From Halococcus morrhuae DSM 1307 (GTDB lineage Archaea; Halobacteriota; Halobacteria; Halobacteriales; Halococcaceae), in the NCBI RefSeq assembly GCF_000336695.1, contig NZ_AOMC01000152.1, forward strand, positions 1,045 to 34,119: 33,075 nucleotides of DNA, written 5' to 3'. Shown in pieces: positions 22,870 through 31,223 of the stretch (its first letter is position 1; the number at the start of each line of letters is the position of its first letter). Both the position numbers and the translations under genes were made by a program. Under the pieces are notes generated by a model. It was not told the origin of the DNA. It did not search any database and worked only from the letters and a program-made list of their open reading frames with translations.

Positions 22870-23051
22870 CGCTCACCCCGCTTGACGGTGAACGGCAACA
22901 CGTCGGCGTCGTACTCCTCGGCCGCGATGAGGATCGGCTCGGTGCTCTCGGTCCCCACCAGCACGGGCGCGCCGTAGGCGATCTGGAGCGCTCGCGCACC
23001 GATGATGCGTGCCTTCTCGTAGCGGTTGTAGCGTTGGCTTGCCATCGACAT
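22866..23051 (-). CDS. rpoK: RNA polymerase subunit Rpo6 (RpoK)
   Basis: A small subunit equivalent to eukaryotic RPB6 and bacterial omega, needed for polymerase assembly. The core [20 protein letters not shown] and the C-terminal [18 protein letters not shown] are diagnostic. The ATG at 23051 gives 61 residues and shares one base with the rpoN stop (TGATG). The ATG at 23045 ([11 protein letters not shown]) gives 59 residues and fits the family equally well. The gene overlaps enolase by 4 bases. Confidence 0.93.
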   Translation of the reverse strand: MSMASQRYNRYEKARIIGARALQIAYGAPVLVGTESTEPILIAAEEYDADVLPFTVKRGER

Positions 23052-23242
23052 CACTGATAGGGAGCCACGATGTCCACGAGGTCGGTGTGCGAGACGAGCA
23101 TCCGCCGACAGCAGTGGCGGTCCACCCCGAGATCGTCGAGGACGTCGCTCGGATCCTCGCCCTCGTCGACGCGGGACTCGAACGCTTCCCAGTGCTCGCC
23201 GACGACGTTACCACACGTGAAACACCGGACCGGGACCATCAT
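23051..23242 (-). CDS. rpoN: RNA polymerase subunit Rpo10 (RpoN)
   Basis: A 63-residue zinc-binding subunit homologous to RPB10. The atypical zinc motif is complete: Cys7-x2-Cys10 ([14 protein letters not shown]) and Cys44-Cys45 ([12 protein letters not shown]). Adjacent start codons at 23242 and 23239 cannot be separated by sequence. The frame is open much further upstream but that part overlaps rps9 and is not family sequence. The stop shares a base with the rpoK start. Confidence 0.94.
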   Translation of the reverse strand: MMVPVRCFTCGNVVGEHWEAFESRVDEGEDPSDVLDDLGVDRHCCRRMLVSHTDLVDIVAPYQ

Positions 23243-23258
23243 AACTATCGACCACCCA

Positions 23259-23654
23259 TCAGCGGTAGGATTTCTGGTAGCGTGCCCGTGCGCCCGGACC
23301 GCCCCACTTCTTGGATTCGGACTGGCGGACGTCGTTGACCAGCAGCGACCGGTCGAACTCCATGTACGCGTCACGGAGTTCGGCATCGTTCGAGTGCTGC
23401 ACCAGCGCGCGCGCGATCGCCGTCCGCACCGCGTCGGCCTGTCCGACCGTCCCGCCGCCGCGCACGTCGACCGAGATGTCGACGTCCTCGCGCTGCTCGT
23501 CGGCGATGCGGAACGGTTCGAGCATCTTCAGCCGCGCGAGCTCCGGTTCGGCGAGTTCGACGGGCTGTGCGTTGACGCGCACGCGACCCTCGCCGTCCGA
23601 GACGGTCGCGCGGGCGATGGCGGTCTTCTTCTTTCCTGATGTGTTCGTTACCAT
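23259..23654 (-). CDS. rps9: 30S ribosomal protein uS9
   Basis: A 131-residue uS9. [23 protein letters not shown] opens the protein, [20 protein letters not shown] lies in the middle, and the basic C-terminal tail [19 protein letters not shown] reaches the P-site tRNA in the ribosome. The start is the ATG at 23654 ([10 protein letters not shown]), 8 bases after rpl13. The longer open frame upstream overlaps rpl13 and is a shadow. Gene order rpl18e-rpl13-rps9-rpoN-rpoK is the standard archaeal one. Confidence 0.96.
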   Translation of the reverse strand: MVTNTSGKKKTAIARATVSDGEGRVRVNAQPVELAEPELARLKMLEPFRIADEQREDVDISVDVRGGGTVGQADAVRTAIARALVQHSNDAELRDAYMEFDRSLLVNDVRQSESKKWGGPGARARYQKSYR

Positions 23655-23661
23655 GAGTGTA

Positions 23662-24096
23662 TCACCACGTGACGTTCGCGCCCAGGTTCTCGCTGACGTC
23701 GCCGAGCTGGACGAACTTGATGTTCGAGAGTCGATCCAACGACGTCCCATCCAGGATCTCGGCGTCGGCATCGAAGGGATCGCCGATGTAGACCCGGATC
23801 CCCTCGAACGCCTCGCGACCGCGCGGGCGCTTGTAGGGCAGCATGCCACGGATCGAGCGCTTCATGATGCGATCCGGGCGTTTCGGGTAGTACGGCCCGC
23901 TGTCGGAGCCGAGCTCGGCGCGCGTCTCGAAGACGTCCATCACGTCGTCGTCGCTGCCGGTGATGATTGCCTCCTCGGCGTTGACGATCGCGATCGTCTC
24001 GCCGTCGAGGGCGCGCTCGGCGACCTGACTGGCAACGCGACCGAGGATGCAGTCGCGCGCGTCGATCACGATGTCGGGCTCGAATTCGGCGCTCAT
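23662..24096 (-). CDS. rpl13: 50S ribosomal protein uL13
   Basis: A 144-residue uL13. [41 protein letters not shown], and the [21 protein letters not shown] block (about 75-95) are the family landmarks. Archaeal proteins have the central insert seen here. The ATG overlaps the stop of rpl18e by 4 bases, indicating coupled translation. Confidence 0.96.
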   Translation of the reverse strand: MSAEFEPDIVIDARDCILGRVASQVAERALDGETIAIVNAEEAIITGSDDDVMDVFETRAELGSDSGPYYPKRPDRIMKRSIRGMLPYKRPRGREAFEGIRVYIGDPFDADAEILDGTSLDRLSNIKFVQLGDVSENLGANVTW

Positions 24097-24443
24097 CGGA
24101 TCACCCGTACGTCGGCTCCCTCGGGATGCCGTTCGAGCGCGTCCTCGAGCGTGAGCGGTTCACCGACCTGTTCGATCTTCGTCTCGGCCGTGCCCGAGAA
24201 ATCGACCGCCGCCACGGTGACGGGCTTTTCGAGCACGCCGCTGCCCAGCACCTTGCCGGGGACGACGACCGTCTCGTCTTCGTTCGCGTAGCGTTCGATC
24301 CGCCCGAGGTTCACCTCGGCGTACGTCCGCCGGGGCTTTTCGAGGCGGTCGGCCACCGTCTGCCAGACGGGGCTATCCCGTTCGCTGGCGGCCGACTGTA
24401 ACTCGGCGATGAGACTCGTGAGTCTCGGGTTCGTTTTGTTCAT
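24093..24443 (-). CDS. rpl18e: 50S ribosomal protein eL18
   Basis: A 116-residue archaeal eL18 (L18e), related to bacterial L15. [38 protein letters not shown] and [20 protein letters not shown] are diagnostic. It is the first protein gene after tRNA-Leu(CAG), 18 bases downstream of the tRNA 3' end, so the tRNA is probably processed out of a common transcript. Confidence 0.96.
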   Translation of the reverse strand: MNKTNPRLTSLIAELQSAASERDSPVWQTVADRLEKPRRTYAEVNLGRIERYANEDETVVVPGKVLGSGVLEKPVTVAAVDFSGTAETKIEQVGEPLTLEDALERHPEGADVRVIR

Positions 24444-24461
24444 AAGTTGTCTGAGAAACCA

Positions 24462-24546
24462 TGCAGGGAGCAGGATTCGAACCTGCGAACTCCTACGAGA
24501 CAGCGCCCTGAACGCTGCGCCGTTGACCTGACTTGGCTATCCCTGC
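24462..24546 (-). tRNA. tRNA-Leu (anticodon CAG)
   Basis: The minus strand gives an 85-base class II tRNA. The acceptor is GCAGGGA/TCCCTGC, the anticodon stem CAGCG/CGCTG has loop TTCAGGG (anticodon CAG), the variable arm is long, and the T-arm is GCAGG-TTCGAAT-CCTGC with discriminator A. CCA is not encoded. It sits between rpoD and rpl18e, a placement known from other haloarchaeal ribosomal operons. Confidence 0.94.
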
Positions 24547-24672
24547 ACGCGAATTCGTTTTTCTCCCGTCCCCACAAACCAGTTTCGGTCGCCGACACAC
24601 CGCTCGGCGTCGCCACCGCTGGCTCGCCGACCGTCGGCACGCGCGCTCGCGACTGGTTCGTGGGGCGATCGA
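24547..24672. other. Spacer between rpoD and tRNA-Leu(CAG)
   Basis: These 126 bases hold no gene. 24626-24638 (GCCGAC-C-GTCGGC) is a 6-bp interrupted palindrome just after rpoD. A run read on the minus strand as GGAGAAAAACG, a short distance before the tRNA, is the only A/T-rich patch and may belong to the tRNA promoter. Whether rpoD transcription ends here is unclear. Confidence 0.35.
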
Positions 24673-25419
24673 TCACAGTTGGACGGCCTCGCTGAGTTCG
24701 GTCGCGCGCGCGTCGAGCGAATCGACCGCCGCGAGCACCAGCTCCTCGACGCTCATCGAGCCGTCCGTCTCGACGTCGAAGACGAACGCGTTCGGCACGT
24801 CCTGCACGTCGAGTTCTTTCCCGGGATAGCGCTCGGTGAGGTCGTTGTCGAACTCCTCCGTGGGGATCAGCTCACCGTCGTCCTCGATCACGCCACGGAG
24901 GATGTTCGGCTCCTCGTCGGCGAACTCCTCGCGGTCGCCGACGACGTCCACAGTTTGAAGATGACGGTAGCCGACGGCCACGGCACCCTGATGTTTGGCG
25001 TGGCTCTTCCCGGTGTCGAGAACGGCGTCGGCCTCGACTTCGAGGCGCTGGTCGTCCTTGAGCTCGATGATGGGAACGTTCTGCTCGGCGGGTTCGACCA
25101 TCGAGTCCATGCTCTGGAGATCGCCCGAGTAGGCCGTGTCGGGCCCCGACACGTCGAGGCCGAGGGTGACGCTCTCGCCCATCTCGAACTCGTCGGGCGG
25201 TGTGGCGAGGGGCACCATCCCCAGGCGATGGCCGATCTGCTCGTCGAACATCACCGAGGAGTTCTCGACCACCCGGACGGTGTCGATCGAGAGGGTCGGC
25301 ACGTCCGCGACCATCGCTCGGCGGATGCCGTTGGCGAACGCGGGCGTGATCCCTCGCACGAGAAAGCGCGCCGCGCGTTCGTCGTGGTCGACGAACTCGA
25401 CGTCGTACTCGGTGCTCAT
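24673..25419 (-). CDS. rpoD: RNA polymerase subunit Rpo3 (RpoD)
   Basis: A 248-residue archaeal alpha-like subunit (RPB3 equivalent) that nucleates polymerase assembly. [26 protein letters not shown] and [16 protein letters not shown] are the dimerisation-domain signatures. The inserted domain spans about residues 105-190, and the C-terminal [24 protein letters not shown] closes the fold. No cysteine is present, so the Fe-S cluster domain seen in some archaeal Rpo3 proteins is absent. It follows rps11 by 3 bases in the rps13-rps4-rps11-rpoD unit. Confidence 0.96.
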   Translation of the reverse strand: MSTEYDVEFVDHDERAARFLVRGITPAFANGIRRAMVADVPTLSIDTVRVVENSSVMFDEQIGHRLGMVPLATPPDEFEMGESVTLGLDVSGPDTAYSGDLQSMDSMVEPAEQNVPIIELKDDQRLEVEADAVLDTGKSHAKHQGAVAVGYRHLQTVDVVGDREEFADEEPNILRGVIEDDGELIPTEEFDNDLTERYPGKELDVQDVPNAFVFDVETDGSMSVEELVLAAVDSLDARATELSEAVQL

Positions 25420-25422
25420 CGG

Positions 25423-25818
25423 TCAGAACCCGCTCGATTTGGGGGCGCGTGTCCCGTCGTGCGGGATCGGTGTGACGTCCTCGATACGGCCGATCTCGAG
25501 ACCGGCGCGCGCGAGCGCTCGGATGGTCGCCTGTGCGCCCGGCCCCGGGCTCTGCTGGAGGTTGCCGCCGGGACCGCGGAGCTTGACGTGGACGCCCTCG
25601 ATGCCCTGTGCGAGCACCTCCTCGGCGACGGTCTCGGCCATCTGCATCGCCGCGTACGGCGACGCCTCGTCACGGTTCTGCTTGACGACCGTACCGCCGC
25701 TCGACTTGGCGAGCGTCTCGGCACCGGTCTGATCCGTGACGGAGATGATGGTGTTGTTGAACGACGCGAAGACGTGGGCGACCGCCCAGCGATCCTCAGT
25801 CTCGTTGTCGGCGCTCAT
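25423..25818 (-). CDS. rps11: 30S ribosomal protein uS11
   Basis: A 131-residue uS11. [20 protein letters not shown], the central [22 protein letters not shown], and the C-terminal [17 protein letters not shown] are diagnostic. The protein binds the 16S platform near the E site. The ATG overlaps the rps4 stop by 4 bases. Confidence 0.96.
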   Translation of the reverse strand: MSADNETEDRWAVAHVFASFNNTIISVTDQTGAETLAKSSGGTVVKQNRDEASPYAAMQMAETVAEEVLAQGIEGVHVKLRGPGGNLQQSPGPGAQATIRALARAGLEIGRIEDVTPIPHDGTRAPKSSGF

Positions 25819-26342
25819 TCCTGCCCCTCCGCGCGTTCGGGATGCAGTTCGTCCGCCAGCGAGCTCGTCTCGTCGAAGGCCACGCTGTCTTCCTCGGTGG
25901 TGGCGACCTTCCGCGACGGTGCCGTCACCCGGCTCTCGCCGACGACGATATGTCCGTGCGAGACGAACTGACGGGCCTGTTTCGGCGTGTTCGCCAGCCC
26001 TTCGCGGTAGACCACAGTTTGAAGTCGGCGTTCGAGCACGTCGGTGATTTCGAGACTCAGCACGTCGTCGATGCTGTCGGTTTCCGAGAGGATGCCGAGC
26101 CGTCGGAGTCGGTCGAGGAACGCCTCGCCCTTGCGCTCGGCCTCGTCGGCGTCGCCCTGGGCGTCGCCGAGCAGTCGTCGTGCCTCCTGGCGGAAGCCAC
26201 GAAGCTCGGACTGGGCGCGCCAGAGTTCCTCCTTGTTCGCCAGGCCGTAGCGCCCGATGAGGTTCGACTCCTCGGCGATGCGCTCGCCCTGGAAGGGGTG
26301 GTTCGGCGTCTCGTAGCCTTTGGTGTTGGAGCCGAGGGCCAT
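25815..26342 (-). CDS. rps4: 30S ribosomal protein uS4
   Basis: A 175-residue uS4 of archaeal type. The N-terminal region has [20 protein letters not shown] and a helical segment. The S4 RNA-binding domain, about residues 100-150, has [20 protein letters not shown] and [18 protein letters not shown]. The C-terminal tail is acidic, as usual in halophiles. One base separates it from rps13 upstream, and it overlaps rps11 by 4 bases. Confidence 0.96.
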   Translation of the reverse strand: MALGSNTKGYETPNHPFQGERIAEESNLIGRYGLANKEELWRAQSELRGFRQEARRLLGDAQGDADEAERKGEAFLDRLRRLGILSETDSIDDVLSLEITDVLERRLQTVVYREGLANTPKQARQFVSHGHIVVGESRVTAPSRKVATTEEDSVAFDETSSLADELHPERAEGQE

Positions 26343-26343
26343 T

Positions 26344-26862
26344 CTACTCGCCCTCCGCCTCCTCTTCCATCTCTTCTTGAAGCGCTTCGACGTTCACGCC
26401 GATGGTACCCTCCGAGCGGCCGGTGGATTTGGTGCGCTGACCGCGGACCTTCTGGCCGCGCTCGTGGCGCACGCCCTTGTATGAGCTGATCATCTGCATG
26501 CGGTTGATGTCCTGCTGCCGAGTGAGCGAGAGATCGTTGCCGACCTCGTGGCTCGACTCGCCCGTGAAGTAGTCGTTCGGGCGGTTGGTGAGCCACGCCG
26601 GTACGTCCGACGCGAACCCTTCGACGTGCTCGACGATCGATTCGACATCGTCGTCGTCGAGACGGCCGAGGGTCGCCGTGCGGTCGATCTCTGCCTGTTC
26701 GGCGATGATGCGAGCGGTGCGCCGGCCGACGCCGTTCATGCCGGTTAGCGCGCGCTCGACGCTTTTCGTCCCGTCGAGGTCGGTTTGGCCGATGCGGACG
26801 AAATAGCGGATGTCCTCCTCCTCTTCGTCCTCGGCCTGTGTGTCTGGGTCTTCTGCACTCAT
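26344..26862 (-). CDS. rps13: 30S ribosomal protein uS13
   Basis: A 172-residue uS13 with an acidic N-terminal extension ([18 protein letters not shown]). The conserved [21 protein letters not shown], the helix-hairpin-helix [15 protein letters not shown], and the C-terminal [20 protein letters not shown] reach the head of the small subunit and tRNA. It starts at the ATG at 26862. The frame is open to 26928, but that runs into tRNA-Ser. It is the first protein gene of the cluster. Confidence 0.96.
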   Translation of the reverse strand: MSAEDPDTQAEDEEEEDIRYFVRIGQTDLDGTKSVERALTGMNGVGRRTARIIAEQAEIDRTATLGRLDDDDVESIVEHVEGFASDVPAWLTNRPNDYFTGESSHEVGNDLSLTRQQDINRMQMISSYKGVRHERGQKVRGQRTKSTGRSEGTIGVNVEALQEEMEEEAEGE

Positions 26863-26877
26863 GGTGGGTGATTCGAG

Positions 26878-26962
26878 CGTCGTGGCGGGGATTCGAACCC
26901 CGGAGGCTGTGCGCCACAGAGTTAGCAACCCTGCGCCTTGGGCCAGACTTGGCTACCACGAC
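26878..26962 (-). tRNA. tRNA-Ser (anticodon GCU)
   Basis: The minus strand folds as an 85-base class II tRNA. The acceptor is GTCGTGG/CCACGAC, the anticodon stem CAGGG/CTCTG has loop TTGCTAA (anticodon GCT), the variable arm is long, and the T-arm is CCGGGG-TTCGAAT-CCCCG with discriminator G. It lies 15 bases before rps13 and probably shares its transcript. Confidence 0.93.
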
Positions 26963-27118
26963 CCGTTCGTAGTTGCGCCCTCCCGGACTCGGGGGCGATC
27001 CCCTACAGTACGTCGTATACACCCTATCCCGACCTGGGTATTTAAGAACAACGAACCGCCCCGATTCGGGCCCCCACCAGGTCCCAATCCTTATCGCTCG
27101 CGCAGGGCAGGATTCAGC
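26963..27118. promoter_or_regulatory. Bidirectional promoter between the tRNA-Ser/rps13 cluster and mrp
   Basis: On the minus strand TTAAATA (27045-27039) is the best TATA box for tRNA-Ser and the downstream ribosomal genes, giving a start some 50 bases before the tRNA. On the plus strand CCTTATCG (27089-27096) lies about 27 bases before the mrp ATG at 27119, the spacing of a leaderless gene. No ORF of interest is present. Confidence 0.5.
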
Positions 27119-28138
27119 ATGAACGAATCCGACGTGCGCTCGCTGCTTGAGGAGGTCGAGGACCCCGATCTCGGCACGGACATCGTCTCGGGAAACCTCG
27201 TCAACGACGTCCGTATCGAGGACGACGTCGCCCACGTCTCGCTCGCGCTCGGCGCACCCTACTCGCCCACCGAGAGCGCCATCGCTGCCCGCGTGCGCGA
27301 GGTACTCGATGCGGAGGGGATCGAAAGCGAACTCACGGCAAACATCGAGCGCGAGGAGGAGGTGCTGCCGGGCGTGAAGAACGTCATCGCCGTCGCCTCG
27401 GGCAAGGGCGGCGTCGGGAAATCCACCGTCGCCGTGAACCTCGCGGCCGGCCTCTCCCAGCTCGGCGCGCGCGTCGGCCTGTTCGACGCCGACATCTACG
27501 GCCCGAACGTCCCGCGGATGGTCGGCTCCGACGAACGTCCGAAGGCCACCGCCGAGGAGCAGCTCATCCCGCCCGAAAAGTACGGGATGAAGCTGATGAG
27601 CATGGACTTCCTCGTGGGCGAGGACGATCCCGTCATCTGGCGCGGTCCGATGGTCCACAAGGTGCTCACCCAGCTGTTCGAGGACGTCGAATGGGGCGCA
27701 CTCGATTACATGGTCGTCGACCTCCCGCCCGGCACTGGCGACACGCAGCTCCCCCTCCTCCAGAGCGTGCCGATCGCCGGTGCCGTCATCGTCACCACAC
27801 CACAAGATGTCGCCGTCGACGATGCCCGCAAGGGATTGGAGATGTTCGGCAAGCACGAGACGCCGGTCCTGGGTATCGTCGAGAACATGAGCGGGTTCGT
27901 CTGTCCGGACTGTGGCAGCGAGCACGACCTCTTCGGACGGGGCGGCGGCCGCGAATTCGCCGCCGACGTCGACATGCCGTTTTTGGGCGAGATACCGCTT
28001 GATCCACGCGTGCGCGAGGGCGAGGATGGTGCACCGCTCGTCCTCGGCGAGGGTGACACCGCCGAGGCGCTGCGATCGTTCACCGAGACCACCGCGAACA
28101 ACGTCGGCATCGTCCACCGCAACCGGCGGCGCGAATAG
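27119..28138 (+). CDS. apbC: Mrp/NBP35-family Fe-S cluster carrier ATPase
   Basis: A 339-residue P-loop ATPase that binds and delivers Fe-S clusters. Residues about 1-75 are a MIP18/DUF59 domain (DVRSLLEEVEDPDLGTDIV). The deviant Walker A SGKGGVGKST is at 94-103, GLFDADIYGPNVPRM follows, and VDLPPGTGD is a further switch motif. Cys262 and Cys265 (FVCPDCG) form the CxxC that bridges a cluster in the dimer. The start at 27119 fits the domain N-terminus and a TATA-like box about 27 bases upstream, since the frame continuing upstream to 26810 overlaps tRNA-Ser. It is convergent with an unknown cysteine-containing protein. Confidence 0.93.
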   Translation: MNESDVRSLLEEVEDPDLGTDIVSGNLVNDVRIEDDVAHVSLALGAPYSPTESAIAARVREVLDAEGIESELTANIEREEEVLPGVKNVIAVASGKGGVGKSTVAVNLAAGLSQLGARVGLFDADIYGPNVPRMVGSDERPKATAEEQLIPPEKYGMKLMSMDFLVGEDDPVIWRGPMVHKVLTQLFEDVEWGALDYMVVDLPPGTGDTQLPLLQSVPIAGAVIVTTPQDVAVDDARKGLEMFGKHETPVLGIVENMSGFVCPDCGSEHDLFGRGGGREFAADVDMPFLGEIPLDPRVREGEDGAPLVLGEGDTAEALRSFTETTANNVGIVHRNRRRE

Positions 28139-28139
28139 C

Positions 28140-28583
28140 TCAGACCGCCGCGACGCCCAGTTCCTCGAAGCTCCAGAGCCGGATCTTCGCCTCCACCAGA
28201 TCGCGCTGCTCGCTCAGCTCGTTTTCGTCGAACTCCCGAATGACCCGCCGGCTTTCTCGCTGCATGCGCGCTTCGAGATCGGTTTGGTCGGGCTCGTCGC
28301 GTACGTCGTTGAGCAGCGCCTCGAAATCCTCGCGGATATCGAGGGAGGCACGGGCGGCGTTACAGCGCGCGAGCGGGTTGAGACCCATGTCGAGTACCAG
28401 CTCGCGGACGAGCTCCCAGTCGCTCGCGCAGAAGTGGATCGACACCTCGCCGACGATGTCGCGCCAGGCGATCGGTCCCGAGTTCTTCAGCAGTTGAACG
28501 GCTCGCGGGGGCAGATCGAGGCGCGTGGTGGTGTCGGGATCGCCGCAGAGACAGCAGGGTTGCCCGGTCTTGCCGGTGTACAC
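28140..28583 (-). CDS. Conserved haloarchaeal protein with N-terminal cysteine motif
   Basis: I do not recognise the function. The 147-residue soluble protein opens with MYTGKTGQPCCLCGDP, a CCxC cluster at residues 10-13, and has another cysteine in VSIHFCASDWELVREL (about 52), so a zinc or Fe-S site is possible. Another Cys occurs in LARCNAARASL. The C-terminal half is charged and helical (ARMQRESRRVIREFDENELSEQRDLV in parts). It is convergent with the Fe-S carrier gene (one base between stops) and divergent from tyrS. Proximity to the carrier is suggestive only. Confidence 0.65.
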   Translation of the reverse strand: MYTGKTGQPCCLCGDPDTTTRLDLPPRAVQLLKNSGPIAWRDIVGEVSIHFCASDWELVRELVLDMGLNPLARCNAARASLDIREDFEALLNDVRDEPDQTDLEARMQRESRRVIREFDENELSEQRDLVEAKIRLWSFEELGVAAV

Positions 28584-28668
28584 GCTATCGGTAGGGGCTC
28601 CGGCGGAATGGGTCTTTCACCGTCGGACGAAGGGAATCGCTTAACAGCGCGCACAGGACACGACAGGT

Positions 28669-29694
28669 ATGAACGACAGCGAGCGCCGACGGCTCGTGAC
28701 GCGCAACACCGCCGAGGTCGTCACCGACGAGGAGCTCGACGACCTTCTTGAGAACGATCCGACGATCTACGTCGGCTACGCACCGACCGGCGAGATGCAT
28801 ATCGGCCACTTCACGACGATCCGCAAGCTCGCGGACTTCCTCCGGGCAGATCTCGACGTGAAAGTCCTGATCGCCGATCTCCACGCCCATTTGGACGACG
28901 AGAAGAGCCCCTTCGAGCTGCTCGACGCGCGCACGGCTTACTACCGCGAGGCGATCGAAGGGATGGTCGCGGCGGCCGGGGCCAGTCCTGATGAAATCGA
29001 GTTCGTCGAGGGTCGCGAGTTCGAACTCGATGCCGAATACTCGCTCGAACTGCTCAGGATGGCCGCCGACACCACCATCTCACGAGTGCAGCGCGCCGGC
29101 AGCGAGGTCGTCCGCCAGTCCGAGAACCCCAAACTGGGCGGCCTCATCTACCCGCTGATGCAGACCCTCGACATCGACGCGCTCGACGCCGACATCGCCT
29201 ACGGGGGAATCGACCAGCGCGGCATCTACATGCTCAGTCGCGAGCTGTTCGCCGACCGGGGCGATGAACCACCGGTCTGTGTGTTCGCGCCGCTGCTGGC
29301 GGGACTTTCGGGCGGAAAGATGAGCGCCTCCGACGCGACCTCGAAAGTCAATCTCACCGACGACCCCGACACCGTAGCCGAGAAACTTCAAGGTGCGTAC
29401 TGCCCGCAGGGCGAGGTCGAGGACAACGGCGTGCTCGAATACATGGACTACCTCGTCTTCCCGATCCTCGACGAACGCGGTGAGCCGTTCGAGATCGAGC
29501 GACCCGACGAGTACGGTGGCGATCTCACCTACGAGAGCTACGACGGGCTCGAAGACGACTTCGTGAGCGGCGACCTCCATCCACAGGACCTGAAAAACGC
29601 CGCCGCCGAGTACGTCTCGTCGGTCATCGACCCCGTTCGCGAACGGATCGATACCGATCGGCTGGCGACGGCCTACCCCGAGGCGTACGAGTAG
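28669..29694 (+). CDS. tyrS: Tyrosyl-tRNA synthetase
   Basis: A 341-residue class I synthetase of the archaeal/eukaryotic TyrRS type. HIGH is at 44-47 inside VGYAPTGEMHIGHF, and the KMSAS loop is at 217-221. Tyr34 and the DLHAHLDDE stretch are as expected for tyrosine binding, and PLMQTLDIDAL and GGIDQRG line the active site. The short C-terminal domain fits archaeal TyrRS and not bacterial. A TATA-like GCTTAACAG lies about 28 bases before the ATG. After the stop a 24-base pyrimidine-only stretch (29703-29727) may help end transcription. Confidence 0.95.
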   Translation: MNDSERRRLVTRNTAEVVTDEELDDLLENDPTIYVGYAPTGEMHIGHFTTIRKLADFLRADLDVKVLIADLHAHLDDEKSPFELLDARTAYYREAIEGMVAAAGASPDEIEFVEGREFELDAEYSLELLRMAADTTISRVQRAGSEVVRQSENPKLGGLIYPLMQTLDIDALDADIAYGGIDQRGIYMLSRELFADRGDEPPVCVFAPLLAGLSGGKMSASDATSKVNLTDDPDTVAEKLQGAYCPQGEVEDNGVLEYMDYLVFPILDERGEPFEIERPDEYGGDLTYESYDGLEDDFVSGDLHPQDLKNAAAEYVSSVIDPVRERIDTDRLATAYPEAYE

Positions 29695-29893
29695 CGACCG
29701 ACTCTTCTCCCTCCTCTCTCCCTTCCCAATCCGCCGGTGACATGATACGCGACTCACGTCATTACTCTGGTTCTATGTAACCCGGGAACAGCATCGAAAC
29801 TGGCTGACAGTCGGGGCCGGCATGTCCGGCCGTTTCGAGTCGCCGAACGACAGCCCACGGACCATTTATCCCCTGTAGACCCTATCCTCGGCC
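29695..29893. promoter_or_regulatory. Intergenic region with TATA box for the TFIIB-like gene
   Basis: TTTATC at 29865-29870 is centred about 26 bases before the ATG at 29894, a standard leaderless promoter. Other content is a pyrimidine tract (CTTCTCCCTCCTCTCTCCCT) shortly after tyrS and an imperfect palindrome GGCCGG-CATGT-CCGGCC around 29814-29831. No ORF is credible. Confidence 0.5.
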
Positions 29894-30202
29894 ATGTACC
29901 GGGCGCGCGACGAACTCGCGAACGAGGAGTGGCTTGCCGAACTCGATACGGCGGCCGACGAGCTCTCGCTCGACGACAGGGCCCGCGAGCGCGCCGCCGA
30001 CCTGTTCCTCTCGACGGTGCCCGAACGCGAGCGCTCGAAACGGGCGGTGCTGGCGGCGAGCCTCTACGCCGGCGCGCTCATCGCCGGCGATCGGCATTCC
30101 CAGTCGGCCGTCGCCGAGGCGGTCGGTGTCGCGCGGCTCACGGTCCAGAAACGCTGGCGGGACGTCCTCGAAGAAGCAGGTCTCGACCCGCCGGAGTGGT
30201 GA
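29894..30202 (+). CDS. TFIIB-like protein with a single cyclin fold
   Basis: A 102-residue protein resembling one cyclin repeat of transcription factor B. The helical sequence RARERAADLFLSTVPERERSKRAVLAASLYAGAL, then SQSAVAEAVGVARLTVQKRWRDVLEEAG, matches the last helices and the DNA-contacting helix-turn-helix of a TFB cyclin domain (SQSAVAEAVGVARLTV corresponds to the BRE-reading helix). The zinc ribbon, B-finger and second cyclin repeat are absent, so it cannot replace TFB. It may compete for DNA or TBP, or act as a stand-alone regulator. It has its own leaderless promoter and its stop directly abuts the coaD stop. Confidence 0.7.
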   Translation: MYRARDELANEEWLAELDTAADELSLDDRARERAADLFLSTVPERERSKRAVLAASLYAGALIAGDRHSQSAVAEAVGVARLTVQKRWRDVLEEAGLDPPEW

Positions 30203-30691
30203 TCAGCTCGGTCGCGGGCGACCCTCGCGCTCGGGCGTGAGGCTGCCGTGCTCGTCGATTTCGCCGTTGACGATGCGCGTGCTGGAGACGATACCGCCAT
30301 CCTCGGCAGTGAGATGGTCGACGACTTCGATGTCGAGCGGGTCGAGATCGCGCTCGCGGCGGCGCTCGTTCACGCGCTTGCCGCCGGTTTCGGTCTCGGG
30401 CGAGACGACGAGTACGTCGAACCCCTCCTCGACGGCGATGCCGGTTGGCTCGCCGAGACGGCGGATCTCGTACGAACGATCGTGTTCGTCAGAGAGAGCG
30501 GACAGTTCATCGGCGAGATCCGCCCGTCGCTGCTCGAACGGACGAACATAGCGCTCCTCGTGTCGGGTTTCCTGAGCCAACTCGTCGCTCGTCAGCCCCA
30601 CCGTGACGTCGCCACGCTCGAAGGCGTGCTCGAACAGCCGTCGATGGCCGTCGTGTATCGGATCGAACGTGCCGCCGAGCGCGACCTGCAT
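30203..30691 (-). CDS. coaD: Phosphopantetheine adenylyltransferase, archaeal type
   Basis: A 162-residue nucleotidyltransferase making dephospho-CoA from 4'-phosphopantetheine and ATP. VALGGTFDPIHDGHRRLFEHAF contains the T/HxGH motif (GTFDPIHDGH) that binds ATP. VTVGLTSDELAQETRH and LVVSPETETGGKRVN follow, and the C-terminal GGIVSSTRI is the second signature (ISSTxxR). The acidic tail is typical of halophiles. It is on the opposite strand to the TFIIB-like gene with zero spacing, and 40 bases downstream of a wHTH regulator. Confidence 0.9.
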   Translation of the reverse strand: MQVALGGTFDPIHDGHRRLFEHAFERGDVTVGLTSDELAQETRHEERYVRPFEQRRADLADELSALSDEHDRSYEIRRLGEPTGIAVEEGFDVLVVSPETETGGKRVNERRRERDLDPLDIEVVDHLTAEDGGIVSSTRIVNGEIDEHGSLTPEREGRPRPS

Positions 30692-30731
30692 ACCCGTCAG
30701 AGATTCGCCCGTGGCTTAGGGATGTCGCTCC

Positions 30732-31187
30732 TTACCGCTCGTCGCTATCGGCCGCTTCGACGGGGATCGTCACCGGTTCGGAGCGTCTATCCTCGTTTCG
30801 GCGCTCGCGACGACGCGGCGCGAACAGCCCTTCGAGTTCGTCGCGGAACCGATCGATCGCGGCGTCGATCAGTTCGTCGGGTCGCGCGGCGGTGTAGGTC
30901 GGCTCCTCGCCGTCGTGGCGCTCGACGACCTGCTCGTCGTCGAACTCGTCGAGAACGCGCCGGACGGCAGCCGGATACAACCCTGTTCCGGTGGCGATCT
31001 CCTCGACGGTCGACTCCGGCTGTTGTCGGAGGTAGACGTACACTCGCGTGCGCGTGTCCGTATCGAGCGCCCGCGAGAGCAGATCGACGAGCCCCTCGTC
31101 CATCCGGTCGTCGACGACGTCCGCTCGCTGGCGGTCGAGTTCCGCACGGACGTCGTCGGGTTCGATCTCGTCGGTATCGTCGTCCAT
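30732..31187 (-). CDS. Winged-helix (TrmB/ArsR-like) regulator
   Basis: A 151-residue acidic regulator. Residues about 40-95 form the winged helix: DLLSRALDTDTRTRVYVYLRQ, a recognition region STVEEIATGTGLYPAAVRRV, and the wing DEQVVERHDGEEPTYTAARP. The N-terminal stretch is acidic and the C-terminus Arg-rich and then disordered. The start is the ATG at 31187 (MDDDTDEIEPDD), with TATA-like GCTTTTGCC about 26 bases upstream. It is followed at 40 bases by coaD and preceded by gshA, so it may regulate either, but no palindrome was found nearby. Confidence 0.78.
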   Translation of the reverse strand: MDDDTDEIEPDDVRAELDRQRADVVDDRMDEGLVDLLSRALDTDTRTRVYVYLRQQPESTVEEIATGTGLYPAAVRRVLDEFDDEQVVERHDGEEPTYTAARPDELIDAAIDRFRDELEGLFAPRRRERRNEDRRSEPVTIPVEAADSDER

Positions 31188-31223
31188 GTCCCAATGGAGT
31201 CGATCGCCGGGCAAAAGCCTTCC

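Noticed and set aside
24948-26024. Identical 13-mer CCACAGTTTGAAG in rpoD (24948-24960) and rps4 (26012-26024)
   Set aside because: Both copies encode Leu-Gln-Thr-Val in the correct frame of conserved proteins. Shared codons explain the match better than a regulatory repeat.
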